A stretch of DNA of 64,000 nt from positions 6,729,001 through 6,793,000 of the forward strand of contig CM057229.1 in NCBI GenBank assembly GCA_029891385.1. The letters run 5' to 3'. This document shows, in pieces, positions 1-12,700 of the stretch. The notes under the pieces were generated by a model. It searched no databases. It was not told the DNA's origin and saw only the letters and a list, made by a program, of their open reading frames with translations. The position numbers were made by a program, and so were the translations under genes. Source of the stretch: Erythroxylum novogranatense (Eukaryota > Streptophyta > Magnoliopsida > Malpighiales > Erythroxylaceae). Within the stretch, counting starts at the first letter, position 1, and each line of letters starts with the position of its first letter.

Positions 1-959
1 GATGAATATATATAGTGTCTATCTAAATGACCTTAAAGAGACACAGGTCTTCTATTTAAACAAAAGATGAACTTCTACTTTTAATAGTGTAGCCTTTTCA
101 AAACCACTAGTAATTGACATCCACACTTAACACTAAATTATATGATTCATACTGTGCCTCCACAGGTATGCATTAGTTCATAAACTTAAATAATTTAAGA
201 TTAGGGATTGCATTTCCTTTATATAATAGGTAATGATGAACCCAATCTTCAAGTACCAACTATGCAAATGGAGTTAACTAAGACTTATATTTGCAAGTCA
301 TATTTAATATTTTGTTGATGGTAGGATGGTGAGGAAGCTAACATTCACACTTGAAGGTATTATAGTAAACTCAGACCTCTTTAAATCTAGAATAACAAAT
401 TTGCTTATTATTACATAAAAACCTAAATTAGGTCATCTCAAGGATATGAAAATTATGCCTCACCTTTTAAATTCACCCTACATTTGTTATAGTGTAAATA
501 CGTTCTAAATTCTTATCAAAGTCCACAAATATAGAATCTGACGATGAGTTTTAGAGAGGAAGCCTCCTATGAGATTTGATTGAGCTACGTTGAAATGACA
601 CTATAAAAGGAGAGCTCACTACTTATGATGTCATTCTATATAATAAAGGAGTTATTAACCTAACTAACAATGGTTAAAAATTGGAAGACAGTAGACAATA
701 CCAAGAATACATAGGAAAAGAGTTACGTAAAGTCTATTATATTGGAAAACCAAAGGAACTTAATATTGGATCCCACATTTAAATTAAGGAGTACATGTAT
801 AAGATATTGTATTTAGTATAGTTTCCATAAACGAGTATAGAAAATATAAATATCAAAAATGGGATGGAATCAAGTATTTTATTAATATGGACATATGATA
901 TAAAAAATGTTCTTTACTAGGCCATAAATTCAAATTTGTGATGAGTTTAAAAATTATAA
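1..959. other. AT-rich DNA, no gene recognised
   Basis: There is no open frame of useful length on either strand and no motif I recognise. The stretch is AT-rich and lies just upstream of the copia gag relic, so it may include the decayed 5' part of that element. I could not find an LTR end or a primer binding site in it. Confidence 0.4.
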
Positions 960-1784
960 GAAGGCCTTACATTTCATTCATCAAGGAGTGAATGATAAAG
1001 CTTTTCGAAGATTACAAGTGCAACTACGTCAAAGCAAGCTTGAAATACCTTGGAAATAATATTAAAAGGTGTAGGTTGAATAAAGAAGGTGATTTTAAAA
1101 CTTAAGATGTTAATATAAAATTTTGCAAATAGAATATTATGATATAACAACCAGTTATATAAGTCTTATTCTTGATTTGACAAGTCAACCGAAAATATAT
1201 TGAGAGGAGTGCAAAGAATGAGTTATAATGGAGAAAATCCTACAATCAATGACCCCCAAGTTTGAACATATTATTCTGGTGCTTGAAAAAGCCCATAATC
1301 TATTATCAGTGAATGTTAATAAGGTATTTGGAACTTTGCACTACCATAAGCAGCATATAAATGAGAAAAAAGATCAAACAAGCTAATAAATCAAACTTTT
1401 CAAAACAAGTCTTTATTAAAGGTAATCAAAGTGGAGAGATAAGCAAGAAGCATTGTAACTCCCATTAGAGATAATGAAGAAAAGGAGGTCATTTCTCGAA
1501 CAATAGAAGTTATAATAATTATAATAACAATATATGATATTAGAGTAAATCAAGATAATTATCAAGAAAATCATAATCTAACGACTATGGATATACAAGA
1601 GGTTATGGTTGTAGACTTGTTAAAATGAGAAATGAGAAATGAGAAATCTGGCATTGAATGATATAATTTTCATAACTATGGCCATTACTCAAATGAATGT
1701 AGAGAAAAATGGGGTGCTCAAGGGACTTATTGTGGAGGATAGGGATCATACTCTCTTAATGGCCATTGTAGCTAATGAAACACT
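960..1784 (+). pseudogene. Ty1/copia gag relic, 5' half of an old element
   Basis: Interrupted translation resembles the C-terminal half of plant copia Gag. A UBN2-like piece reading SMTPKFEHIILVLEKAHNLL lies near 1245-1305. A Lys/Glu and Asn-rich linker follows. A remnant of the CCHC zinc knuckle at about 1650-1712 keeps the order Y-N-x-H-x-Y-G-H-Y and the last Cys, but its first Cys codon is now TGA and the second reads Phe. The text then runs into a hydrophobic segment typical of the space before the protease and stops exactly at the gypsy insertion at 1785-1789. The protease relic resumes at 12890. This is an inactive fossil, clearly older than the element inside it. Confidence 0.7.
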
Positions 1785-1789
1785 ACACT
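1785..1789. repeat. Target site duplication, left copy (ACACT)
   Basis: ACACT sits directly before the TGTTGGGCCCC terminus of the gypsy element and is repeated exactly at 12885-12889 after the opposite terminus. A 5-bp duplication is the normal product of Ty3/gypsy integration. Confidence 0.93.
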
Positions 1790-4700
1790 TGTTGGGCCCC
1801 AATTTTTTTTAAATTATTAATTATTTATTTATTGATTTAATTATTATTCGTTTACTTTAATTATATTTTTTATTTATTTATTTTGCTCTAATTGTTTAAT
1901 TATATATTATTTTTTTAGTTTTGCAATTAGTAGGTAGGATTGGAAATTAGAAGTTGGGAATTAAAATGAAGGATTATAATTGTGTTGGAGGAATGGGCTT
2001 TAGGAATAAATGGAATAAGAAGAAGGAGGATTAGAAATAAGTGGATTATCGTAGTGGGCTTGTGAGGAGGAGAGCCCAAAGTGGCAAGTGAGCTTTAAGA
2101 GAAGTATCAAAACTATGTAGTTTTGAAGAGGGCTTTAAAGATGAGAATAAATGAATTAAGTAGTTAAGGAGAGAAAGCAAAGTTGTCGTAGACCAAAGGA
2201 ATGAAAAGAGAAGCAAAAACGTAAGTTAAGGAAGGAGAGAGTTTTCGGCCAAGAGGAAAAGGGAGAGCCGTAGGAAGCTTGAAGGGAGGAAGAAAGAAGA
2301 AGAAAAATAAGAGAAACTACTTGTTGGAGGTAAGTTCTATCCTTGCTTATGTTAGATTCAAGTACGGGATATAATGGAAGTTAGGGCTTGTGTAGAGATT
2401 GAAGAAAGATAGAAGAGAAGGGTAAGATCTATGGATTTTTGGGGACTTCTAAGCTAAGGTTTTGGTTATTCTAGCATAGATGGCTTATGGGTAGGTTAGG
2501 TTAAAGTTTATTTTACCTTTGCTTGATTTTATGAATGCTATGCCTTTCTTTTAGAATGTATTTATTGAATGGAGTATGGTTTGATTGAAGGAAATCAAGA
2601 AAACCCCACTCAAGACGAGGAAGGGCAATCTTGAATTCGGATTCCGACGTTAGGTGGGTAACATTTTTATAGTTGTTGTGTGATAGGCAAATGCCCTATG
2701 TGTGTAATCCTTGTTAAATTTTGTACAAGTTGAGTTGTGTATGTACTTGAAAGTGTGTGATGAAAGGGATATATTTCCTTTGATATGAATGAAAAGTATG
2801 AGATTGTGATGATTTGACAAAAATGAAAGAAGCATACAAATGCCATTTGTGCATTTGAATATTGAGCATAAATTGATTGTGATTGGGCAAGAGAGAACCT
2901 GTATTGTTAGTCTCGTGCATAATGACCCAAAGCCTTCTCCCAGCTGCCCGCTTGAGGCCACGAGATCCTAAGAAATCGGACTCTTCTTGTTTACGATAAA
3001 CTTCGATTTATCCGTCTTGTTTATGGAACTCTCGAGCCAATTGTGTGCATTTCATCATTTTTGAGTATATGATGCATATTATGTGTTTTAATTGATAAAA
3101 GATCCCATGTTATGCTTTATGTGATGAGTTCGGTTAATTATGACTTATGTGATAAAGTTGGGTATTTATGCATATTATGTTAATCACAAATGTTATGGAT
3201 TCTTGATTATGTGTTGTGTGGCTCATTACTCGATGGCTATGAGGGTGTTAGCCACTGAGCCGTGTTTTGCTCACCCCATTCTCCCTCCTCATGTGCAAAT
3301 TCATGTCGATCGCTGAACCTTGCAAGGCATCGGGCATAACTTCAAGAATTCTAGACACTTTGTATTAAGTTAGTGACTAGTGTTTTGGAATAGCTTTATA
3401 AGCATATCAAGCATTGAGCATCTCATATTTTGTATTTGGTACTTGATTCTTGATGAATATGCCGATATGTAATTAAAGCTATGATTGAACTCTTGAATGA
3501 TTGATAAAGAGATTGAGAGCTCCAAGATTTCTCTCATCATGTGAATTTGTTGATTTGCGATCTGCTTGACCTTGAAAAGGGTATATGTATGAGTCTTTTG
3601 ATCATTAAGTTGCTGCTGGGTTTTTGCTTTGGGAGAGCTCGCTGGGAATTTGTAAAGGTTTATGAGATGTTCAGTTCTGCAAAATCTGGGCTGAAGTGTT
3701 CATGTGGTCAAATTTGGATTTATTGTGCATTCAGCCAAATTCTGGGTTGTTATAGGTTGAATAGGATCATTTAGACTCCTTTAGGGTGTTAGGCGAGCTG
3801 TAGAGCTTTCCATGATGTAATATGAGCTATTTTAGAGTGTGTTATTTGGTAGCTAAGAGTTGTTAGAATTAAGTGCAGGTGTTGTCTAAATGGCAGATTT
3901 TAGCAGAGAGCTTTGAGTCCACTTTGACCCTAATAGAGTTGGAACTTGAATCTGTGATCTTCATGGAAGTTGTAGAGTGTTCTTTTACCTTTCCATAGAC
4001 ACCAAGTTTGCTAAATTCAGAGTCCTGGGTCAAAAGTTATGGTATTTGTAAGTTAGGGTACTGTTTTTGAGGAGCTAGTCGATCGGTCTTGGAGTTAACT
4101 TTTGATTTTTTAAGAAGCCGAGCTTGCTCTTAGGTCCTTCTTGAAAATGGTAGAGCTGTCTCTTAGCTTTCCAACGAATCAAACCTTGTCTGATTTGGAG
4201 CTCGAAATCAAAAGTTATGAGGGTTTGAAGACTGTTAGGTCGGATCGCTGGGTAGGTCGCTCGGTGAGCGCAAAGGCGCTTCAGCATCTGCCTTCCGGCT
4301 CGACCGCCGCCTCTTAGGCGAGCCGAGGCATTTGGGGTTGGTTCTTGGCCAACCGACCCCTCTTCCTTCTTTTGGCCATAACTGTTTGCATAGACCTCCG
4401 ATCAACCTCATTTTCGAAGCGATAGATTCCTAAGAAAATTTTCTATCTTTTTATACCTGATTTGTCAGTGTTGCTTTTAAATTATAAAAATTGGATTGAA
4501 ACAAATTGTGATGGTCGGTCGATAAAGTCTAAATATATTTCAATGATTTTGAAATTTCTTGAGCTATAGAGCTCCTATCGCGTCAATTCTTATTTTAAAT
4601 TAAACTAGAGACGTAAATCTACAAGTTTTATGGAGGAACCGATCGGCAATCTAACCTCTAAGACTTTCAAACTCTGGCATGAAGTCAGTAGAGCGTCAGT

Positions 4701-4926
4701 TTTGATTATTTTTCTTCATATAGTATTTTGAGCATAACTTTTTCATTTCTAATCCAAATTGAACTGTTTCAGTGGCGTTAGAATCGTTAGAATATGAGGA
4801 ATAAATGTCCTTAAGAAGCCGATCCAATTTTCCTTTTGTGAGTTACCCAAATTGGGGTCAGTATGTTGTCGGGCTGGGTCTTCTATGTCAGTGTTCCAAT
4901 GTCAGGCCTCGAGACGGGGTCCAACA
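1790..4926 (+). repeat. 5' LTR of the gypsy element (3137 bp)
   Basis: It starts TGTTGGGCCCC and ends GGGGTCCAACA, so the ends form a short inverted repeat. It matches 9759-12884 almost throughout. Differences are scattered substitutions and many one-base length changes in homopolymers. The exception is a GC-rich block at about 4245-4320, which differs strongly from the partner LTR. It contains no convincing gene. Confidence 0.95.
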
Positions 4927-4931
4927 TTGTT

Positions 4932-4943
4932 TGGTATCAGAGC
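4932..4943 (+). other. Primer binding site, tRNA-iMet type
   Basis: TGGTATCAGAGC lies 5 bases after the end of the 5' LTR. It is the usual plant LTR-retrotransposon site complementary to the 3' end of initiator methionine tRNA, from which minus-strand cDNA starts. Confidence 0.93.
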
Positions 4944-5116
4944 TTAGGTTCACTCCTAGGCTTAGGATGCATAGTAGGGACATTGCTTTGCTATGTGATT
5001 AAATTTTGCATTATGAATTGATTGTTTGTATTAAGTGACATACATATCATGCATACATATAAACTAAGATTAAAACGAATTGTAGCTAATCATAAATGTT
5101 TTCATTGAAGGAGTAG

Positions 5117-6235
5117 ATGTCACCTCGTAGAAGGACACGAGGAGTTCTCAGAAGGTTTATCAGACCCGACTCTCCTCTAAGAGAGGAGAGCATGATGAGT
5201 CCGTAGCCCTGGAGTGGCCGAGGCTTCTAGGACAAAGTAGTGAGCCCTCCGACCTCGTGACGCAGTCGCCGCTTAGTCGGTCCCGAGCAAGTGCTCGCTT
5301 CTAGACCCAAGATCGTTTCAGCATTTACCCAAGCCTTTGTTCAAAGCTATGGGTCAAATGTCACAGCTTCGTTCGCCCCAAGATAAGAAGGAAGACAGTT
5401 TGACAAGTTAAGGAAGTATGGAGCAAGGACTTCTATGGGACCACCGATCCCGAGGAAGCCGAGACCGGCCGAGGAAGACCGAGAGTGTTGGATCGAGATG
5501 GAGTGAGGATGATGAGAGGGTGGTTTATCTTGCCACCGCCCAGTGATGCCTGCATTGGTGGGAGGTGTCGGGAGTCACCGTCGATAGGTTGACATGGGAA
5601 GACTTCCTGGCTTACGTGAAGAAGTATCTGTCGAGGTTTACATCCAGCAGAAGCAGAGGAATTTCTCGAGTCTCACCTGCAGGGAGATGTCAGCTGATTA
5701 TGAGCGCCTGTTCACCTGGGCCATCGAGGTATGCTTGAGCCGAGGTTCAAAGAGGCTGCCAAGTCTGCCGGTTGAGCCTGGGCCTGCACCTAGCTATAAG
5801 AGAGAAGGTGGTAGTGCAAAACTTTGGCGACTTTCAACAGTTGGTTGAAGCAGCATTGAGGGTGAGAACATCAAGAACATCAAGAGTGTTGTTAGCAGGA
5901 AGAGAAAGGGAGAGAGCAGCTCAAGAGGGAGGTGGTACTTACACCGAGAGAAGTGCCAAACCTTTCCCTGTGGCAAATCCGAGGAGAGGAGCAAAGGTGT
6001 GAGCCGACTTGACCTATGGGACTTCTCACTGCTTCTCACCAAGCCTCAACGGTGGGCAGACTAGAAGGGGAGGTGGGAATAGGCCACCTATTCCCAGATG
6101 TGAGCATTGTGGGAATCTCCATATAGAGAATGTTGCATTGATAGGTGCATGTTTCAATTGTGGGCGAAAGGACACATAGCCAAAGAGTGCCCTAGCCCTA
6201 AGCCGCCGTAAGAGGGGGGTCATGATGCAAGTTTC
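5117..6235 (+). pseudogene. gag of the Tekay-like element, broken
   Basis: The likely start ATG at 5117 opens a Ser/Arg-rich N-terminus. The capsid-like region is spread over several frames: pieces at 5594-5848 resemble the plant retrotransposon Gag domain, and an Arg/Ala-rich linker follows near 5850-6000. A CCHC zinc knuckle lies at 6150-6190. It reads C-F-N-C-G-R-K, then one base is missing from a G run, which puts a stop in frame; the H and last C are present in the shifted frame. Gag would form the particle and bind the element's RNA. No functional product is expected. Confidence 0.8.
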
Positions 6236-6274
6236 TAGGAGAACAGAGACAAGTGGGATGTATACTATGATCAA

Positions 6275-6608
6275 GTGGGTAGCTCAAGGTACCAGAGTTC
6301 ATCCTCCAGAAGATCCAGGGCAAGCACCACCAGAGTGTTTGCAATGACACGAGAGGAGGCAGACCGCTCCGTAAGTGGTGACGGTATGGTAAAATTGTTT
6401 GATGATGATGTTCTTGCTTTAATTGATCCGGTTCTACCCATTCTTTTGTGTCGCTGGGTAGGATCGTACCTAGGAGGAAGTTGAGCCCATTGGATACCCC
6501 ATTGATGGTGAGTACTCGATCGGCCAAGATATTATTATCACCAAGTGTATAGAGAGTGTGATATAGGATTAGTGGAGGAAAATTTGTGGTGGACTTGATG
6601 CCCTCAAG
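6275..6608 (+). pseudogene. Gag C-terminus and aspartic protease of the Tekay-like element, frameshifted
   Basis: The frame at 6275-6484 reads through R-V-F-A-M-T-R-E-E-A-D, the usual link between Gag and protease in this clade, to the active site A-L-I-D-P near 6415-6430. The residues expected next (Gly, then Ser/Ala-Thr-His-Ser-Phe) occur in the neighbouring frame, as if one G had been lost from a GGG run after the Asp-Pro codons. The protease would cut the polyprotein. Its C-terminal end, with the GGLDVILG motif, is in the next open frame from 6609. Confidence 0.75.
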
Positions 6609-7935
6609 ATGGGGGGATTGGATGTGATCCTAGGTACGGATACATTAGAAAAGTATCATGCCAATTTAGACTGCAAGCAGAAGACAGTGGAATTCAAGCT
6701 AGAGAATGGTAGAAAAGTGGTATTTCTGGGAGATAAAAAAGCCAATCCGCCTTGGATTATTTCGACGATGACAGCAGAGAGAATGATGAGTAAAGGATGT
6801 GAAGCATTCTTGGCCTATGTGTTAGACACGAAGGCAGATGGAGGGAGGTTGGAAGACATTCCTATAGTTAGCAAATTCCCGGATGTCTTTCCCGAGGAAT
6901 TGCCAGGACTACCTCCACCTAGAAAAATTGAATTTTCTGTTGAGCTTCTTCCAGGTACCACGCCGATTTCAATTCCGCCTTACCGAATGGCTCCGGCGGA
7001 ATTGAAGGAGCTTAAGGAACAATTGGAGGATCTATTAGAGAAAGGTTACATTAGGTTGAGCTCTTCGCCTTGGGGAGCTCCGGTTCTCTTTGTGAAGAAG
7101 AAAGATGGGTCATTGCGGATGTGTGTAGATTATAGGAAGCTGAATCATGCCACCATTAAGAAAAGATATTCGCCCCAGATAGATGATTTATTTGACCAGT
7201 TGCAAGGGGCGAGAGTCTTTTCCAAGATAGATTTGAGATCGGGTTACCATCAGTAGAGGATTAAGGAGACCGATGTGTCTAAGACTGCTTTTAGGACGCG
7301 GTATGGCCACTTTGAGTTTTTAGTTATGCCTTTCGGGTTAACGAATGCTCCTGGCATTTTTATGGATTTGATGAATAGAGTCTTCGTCTTTTCTAGACCA
7401 ATTTATCATTGTCTTTATTGATGATATATTGGTCTATTCTAAGAGTGATGAGGAACATGAGGATCATTCGAGGGTTGCCTTGGAGACATTGAGAAAGAAC
7501 GAGTCAGATGCCAAATTCGATAAATGCTAATTTTGGCTAAGAGAAGTAGATTTCTTGGGCATGTGATTTCAGAGGGTGAAGTGCATGTGGATCCACAAAA
7601 GATAGAAGATGTGGTTAAATGGGAAACACCTAAGAATGTAGCTGAAGTGAGAAGTTTCTCGGGATTAGTGGATATTACAGGAGGTTTGTGGAGGGCTTTT
7701 CTATGATAGTCGCTCCACTTTCCAAATTGACGAAAGAATCGAAATTTGTGTGGACCGAGGAGTGCCAGCGCTTTAAGGAATCAAGAATAGGCTTACTATC
7801 GCACCGATTTTGACGTTACCCTATGGTGATGATGGATACATTGTATACAAAGGACGCCTAGGAAGGGTTTAGGTGTGTATTGATGCAAGGAGAGAAAGTG
7901 ATTGCCTATGCTTCTAGCAATTAAAGCCTTATGAG
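6609..7935 (+). pseudogene. Protease end and reverse transcriptase of the Tekay-like element
   Basis: An open frame at 6609-7256 holds the protease end (M-G-x-D-x-I-L-G) and the first half of RT: the [13 protein letters not shown] linker, then [17 protein letters not shown] and C-V-D-Y-R-K-L-N. It stops at a TAG (7254-7256) right after S-G-Y-H-Q, where Leu is usual. RT resumes with [12 protein letters not shown] and the catalytic box F-I-D-D at 7414-7425, after a frameshift. F-L-G-H-V-I-S and the connection region lie at 7524-7800. The enzyme would copy element RNA into DNA in the particle. At least three frame changes separate the parts. Confidence 0.9.
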
Positions 7936-8337
7936 ATGAACTATCCTATCCACGACTTGGAATTGGCTGCTATAATTTTCGCATTGAAGATTTGGAGACA
8001 TTACTTGTATGGAGTTACCACTAGGGTATTTACAGACCATAAGGGTCTTAAGTACTTGTTAACCCAGAAAGAGCTGAATTTGAGACAGAGGCGATGGTTA
8101 GAATTGTTAAAGGATTATGACTTGATGATAGACTACCATCCGAGGAAAGCTAATATGGTAGCAGATGCTTTGAGTAGGAAGTCCACTATAGCACATGTGG
8201 AAACGGTGTATTTTTCCTTGTTGAACGAATTAGCCAGGCTTGATGTGACGTTGAGACAAGTTGAACCTGGTTGTGTCTTAGCAAATTTTAGAGTGAGACC
8301 AGTATTGAAGGAGAAGATTAAAGAATTGCAGGAATAG
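7936..8337 (+). pseudogene. RNase H domain of the Tekay-like element
   Basis: The open frame reads N-Y-x-x-[23 protein letters not shown]-x-L-K-Y-L and H-P-R-K-A-N-x-V-A-D-A-L-S-R, the standard order of Ty3-type RNase H. This domain removes the RNA strand during reverse transcription. The frame continues into the linker before integrase and ends at TAG 8335-8337, after which the same frame goes on, so the stop looks like a single nonsense change. The first part of the domain, upstream of 7936, is in another frame. Confidence 0.9.
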
Positions 8338-8346
8338 GATGAGTAC

Positions 8347-9745
8347 TTGAGTAAGCTTAGAGAAGAGGTAAAGAATGGCAAACCTTCCGAAGTAGAGGTA
8401 AAGGAAGATGGATTGATGGTTATGGGCAATAGATTGTGTGTTCCAGACATGCTAGAGCTGAAGGATGAGATCCTTGATGAGGCGCATAATGCTCTGTATG
8501 CAATGCACCCAGGGAGTTCTAAGATGTATCGGGATTTGAAAGAGTATTTTTGGAGGAAGGGAATGAGGAAAGATGTGGCAGAGTATGCTAAAAGATGTTT
8601 AGTGTGTCAGCAAGTGAAAGCTGAACACCAAGCACCTTCAGGCAAGCTTAATCCATTGCCTATTCCGGAATGAAAATGGGAGAAGATCACCATGGATTTT
8701 CTGATGGGATTACCGAGGACTAGCAAGAAGCATGACGCTATATGGGTGATTGTTGATAGGTTGACCAAGTCAGCACACTTCTTACCAATTAGACAGACAA
8801 ATTCTTTGAATGTTTTGGCTAAGAAGTATGTGGATGAGGTAACCAGACTTCATGGGATTCCAAGCTCGATAGTTTCTGATAGGGATCCTAGGTTTACCTC
8901 CAGATTTTGGGAAAGTTTGCAGGAGGCTCTGGGGACTAAATTGCATCTTAGTACGGCTTTCCATCCGCAAACTGATAGACAATCGGAGAGGACGATACGG
9001 ACCTTGGAGGCAATGTTGAGGGCTTGTGCTTTGGATTTTAAAGGTTCGTGGGATGATCACCTACCTTTGATTGAGTTTGCTTACAATAATTCCTATCACT
9101 CGGGAATTTAGATGGCACCATATGAGGCTTTGTATGGTAGGAGATGCAAAACTCCTATTTGTTGGGATGAGGAAGGTGAAAGGAAGCTTGTAGGACCTGA
9201 GTTGGTACAGATTACAGTCGATAAAGTTAAGTTAGTGAAGCAGAGGCTTAGAGCAGCTCAAGATAGGATGAAAAGTTACACGGATGCCCATAAGAAAGAG
9301 ATGGAATTTGAAGTGGGAGAAAAGGTGTTTCTTAGAGCTTCTCCATGGAAAGGTGTTTGAGGTTTGCAAGAAGGGCAAGCTTAGCCCGAGGTACATAGCC
9401 CATATGAGATCATTGAGAGGATTGGGTCTTTGCATATAAGTTAGATTTGCCAATGGAGTTATTCACAATGTGTTCCATGTATCGATGCCGAAAGTACCGA
9501 TCGGATCCTTCACATATAGTTCGACCTTCGAGGTTCAATTGAGAGAGGATTTGACTTATGGGGAGCAACCATGGAGATCTTAGATTCAAAGGAAAAGGTG
9601 TTAAGGAATAAGATTGTAAAGTCGGTTAAGGTCTCAAGGAGAAACCATTCAATGAAGAAGCAACTTGGGAGTTTTGGAGGCCATGAAGGAGAAGTATCCA
9701 TACCTCTTCACGGACTCTGTAAGGATTTCGAGGACGAAATTTTAT
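8347..9745 (+). pseudogene. Integrase of the Tekay-like element
   Basis: The H2C2 zinc module is at about 8480-8640 (H-N-A-L-Y-A-M-H-P-G and C-L-V-C-Q-Q-V-K). A TGA at about 8671 stands where Trp is usual (x-W-x-W-E). The catalytic core at 8692-9111 has V-I-V-D-R-L-T-K-S-A-H-F, S-D-R-D-P-R-F-T-S and Q-T-D-R-Q-S-E-R, so the DDE residues are present, although the Gly usual after the third-motif Asp is Arg. A TAG at 9109-9111 precedes M-A-P-Y-E-A-L-Y-G-R-R-C. The C-terminal part is frameshifted after 9357 and carries a remnant of a chromodomain-like tail to about 9745. This enzyme would insert the cDNA. Confidence 0.9.
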
Positions 9746-9746
9746 A

Positions 9747-9757
9747 GGAGGGAGAAA
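9747..9757 (+). other. Polypurine tract of the Tekay-like element
   Basis: AGGAGGGAGAA lies directly before the 3' LTR start. It is the expected primer for plus-strand synthesis. Confidence 0.85.
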
Positions 9758-9758
9758 T

Positions 9759-12700
9759 TGTTGGGCCCCAAATTTTTTAATTATTAATTATTTATTTATT
9801 GATTTAATTATTATTCGCTACTTTAATTATATTTTTATTTATTTATTTTGCTCTAATTGTTTAATTATATATATATATTTGTTGAGTTTTGCAATTAGTA
9901 GGTAGGATTGGAAATTAGAAGTTGGGAATTAAAATGAAGGATTAGAATTGTGTTGGAGGAATGGGCTTTAGGAATAAATGGAATAAGAAGAAGGAGGATT
10001 AGAAATAAGAGGATTATTGTGTAGTGGGCTTGGAGGAGGAGAGCCCAAAGTGGCAAGTGAGCTTTAAGAGAAGTATCAAAACTATGTAGTTTTGAAGAGG
10101 GCTTTAAAGATGAGAATAAATGAATTAAGTAGTTAAGGAGAGGAAGCAAAGTTGTCGAGACCAAAGGAAAGAAAAGAGAAGCAAAACGTAAGTTAAGGAA
10201 GGAGAGAGTTTTCGCCAAGAGGAAAAGGAGAGTCGTAGGAAGCTTGAAGGAGGAAGAAAGAAGAAGAAAAGAAGAGAAACTACTTGTTGAGGTAAGTTCT
10301 ATCCTTGCTTATGTTAGATTCAAGTATGGGATATAATGGAAGTTAGGGCTCATGTAGAGATTGAAGAAAGATAGAAGAGAAGGGTAAGATCTATGGATTT
10401 TTGGGGACTTCTAAGCTAAGGTTTTGGTTATTCTAGCAGAGATGGCTTATGGGTAGGTTAGGTTAAAGTTTATTTTACCTTTGCTTGATTTTATGAATGC
10501 TATGCCTTTCTTTTAGAATGTATTTATTGAATGGAGTATGGTTTGATTGAAGGAAATCAAGAATACCACACTCAAGACAAGGAGGAAGGGCAATCTTGAA
10601 TTCGGATTCCGACGTTAGGTGGGTAACATTTTTATAGTTGTTGTGTGATGGGCAAATGCCCTATGTGTGTAATCCTTGTTAAATTTCATACATGTTGAGT
10701 TGTTTATGTACTTGAAAGTGTGTGATGAAAGGGATATATTTCCTTTGATATGAATGAAAAGTATGAGATTGTGATGATTTGACAAAAATGAAAGAAGCAT
10801 ACAAATTCCATTTGTGCATTTGAATATTGAGCATAAATTGATTGTGATTGGGCAAGAGAGAACCTGTATTGTTAGTCTCGTACACGATGACCCAAAGCCT
10901 TCTCCCGCTGCCCGCTGAGGCCACGAGATCCCGGAAATCGGACTGTCTCGCTTATTTATAAACTTTGTTTATCCGCCTTGTTTATGGAACTCTCGAGCCA
11001 ATTGTGTGCATTTCATCATTTTGAGTATATGATGCATATTATGTGTTTTAATTGATAAAAGATCCCATGTTATGCTTTATGTGATGAGTTTGGTTAATTA
11101 TGACTTATGTGATAAAGTTGGGTATTTATGCATATTATGTTAATCGCAAATGTTATGGATTCTTGATTATGTGTTGTGTGGCTCATTACTCGATGACTAT
11201 GAGGGTGTTAGCCACTGAGCTGTGTTTTGCTCACCCCATTCTCCCTCCTCAGGTGCAAATTCAAGTCGATCGCTGAACCTTGCAAGGCATCGGGCATAAC
11301 TCCAAGAATTCTAGACACTTTGTATTAAGTTAGTGACTAGCGTTTTGGAATAGCTTTATAAGCATATCAATCATTGAACATCTCATATTTTGTATTTGGT
11401 ACTTGATTCTTGATGAATATGTCGATATGTAATTAAAGCTATGATTGAACTCTTGAGTGATTGATAAAGAGATTGAGAGCTCCAGTACTCTCTTCATCAT
11501 GTGAATTTGTTGATTTGCGATCTGTGCTTGACCTTGAAAAGGGTATATGTATGAGTCTTTTGATCATTGAGTTGCTGCTGGTTTTTGCTTGGGAGAGCTC
11601 ACGAGAATTTGTAAAGGTTTATGAGTCGCTCAGCTCAAAAAATCAATGAAGTGTTCATGTAGTCAAATTTGGATTTATTGTGCATTCAGCCAAATTCTGG
11701 GTTGTTATAGGTTGAATAGGATCATTTAGACTCCTTAAGGGTGTTAGGCAAGCTGTAGAGCTTTCCATGATGTAGTATGAGCTATTTTAGAGTGTGTTAT
11801 TTGGTAGCTAAGAGTTGTTAGAATTAAGTGCAGGTGCTGTCTAAATGGCAGATTTTAGCAGAGAGTTTTGAGTCCACTTTTGACCCTAATAGAGTTGGAA
11901 CTTGTAGATGTGAACTTCATGGAAGTTGTAGAGCGTTCTTTTATCTTTCCATAGACACCAAGTTTGCTAAATTCAGAGTCCTGGGTCAAAAGTTATGGTA
12001 TTTGCAAGTTAGGGTACTGTTTGTGAGGAGCTAGTTGATCGATCTTGGAGTTAACTTTTGATTTCTTTAGAAGCCGAGCTTGCTCTTAGGTCCTTCTTAA
12101 AAATGGTAGAGTTGTCTCTTAGCTTTCCAACAAATCAAACCTTGTCTGATTTGGAGCTCGGAATCAAAAGTTATGAAGGTTTGAAAACTGTTAGGTCGGA
12201 TCGCTGGGCAGGTCACTCGGCGAGCGCCTCGCATGCGAGCACCCGGGCGCTCTGACCGCTCGCCCTTGGGCGAGCCGAGGCATTTGGGGTCGGTTCTTGG
12301 CCGACCGACCCCTCTTTCTTCTTTTGGCCATAACTTTTTGCACAGACCTCCGATCGACCTCATTTTCAAAGCGATAAATTCCTAAGAAAAATTTCTATCT
12401 TTTTATACCCGATTTATCAGTATTGCTTTTAAATTATAAAAAGTGGATTGAAACAAAGTGTGATGGTCGGTCGATAAAGTCTGAATATATTTCAATGATT
12501 TTGAAATATCTTGAGCTATAGAGCTCCGATCGGGTCGATTCTTGTTTTAAATTAAACAAGAGACATAAATCTACAAGTTTTATGAAGTAACTGATTGGCA
12601 ATCTAACCTCGAAGACTTTCAAACTCTGGCATGAAGTCGATAGAGCGTCAGTTTTGATTGTTTTTCTTCAGATAGTATTTTGAGCATAACTTTTTCATTT

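Noticed and set aside
5594..6527. Several mid-sized frames as separate genes
   Set aside because: They are pieces, or antisense shadows, of the broken gag and protease of the Tekay-like element.
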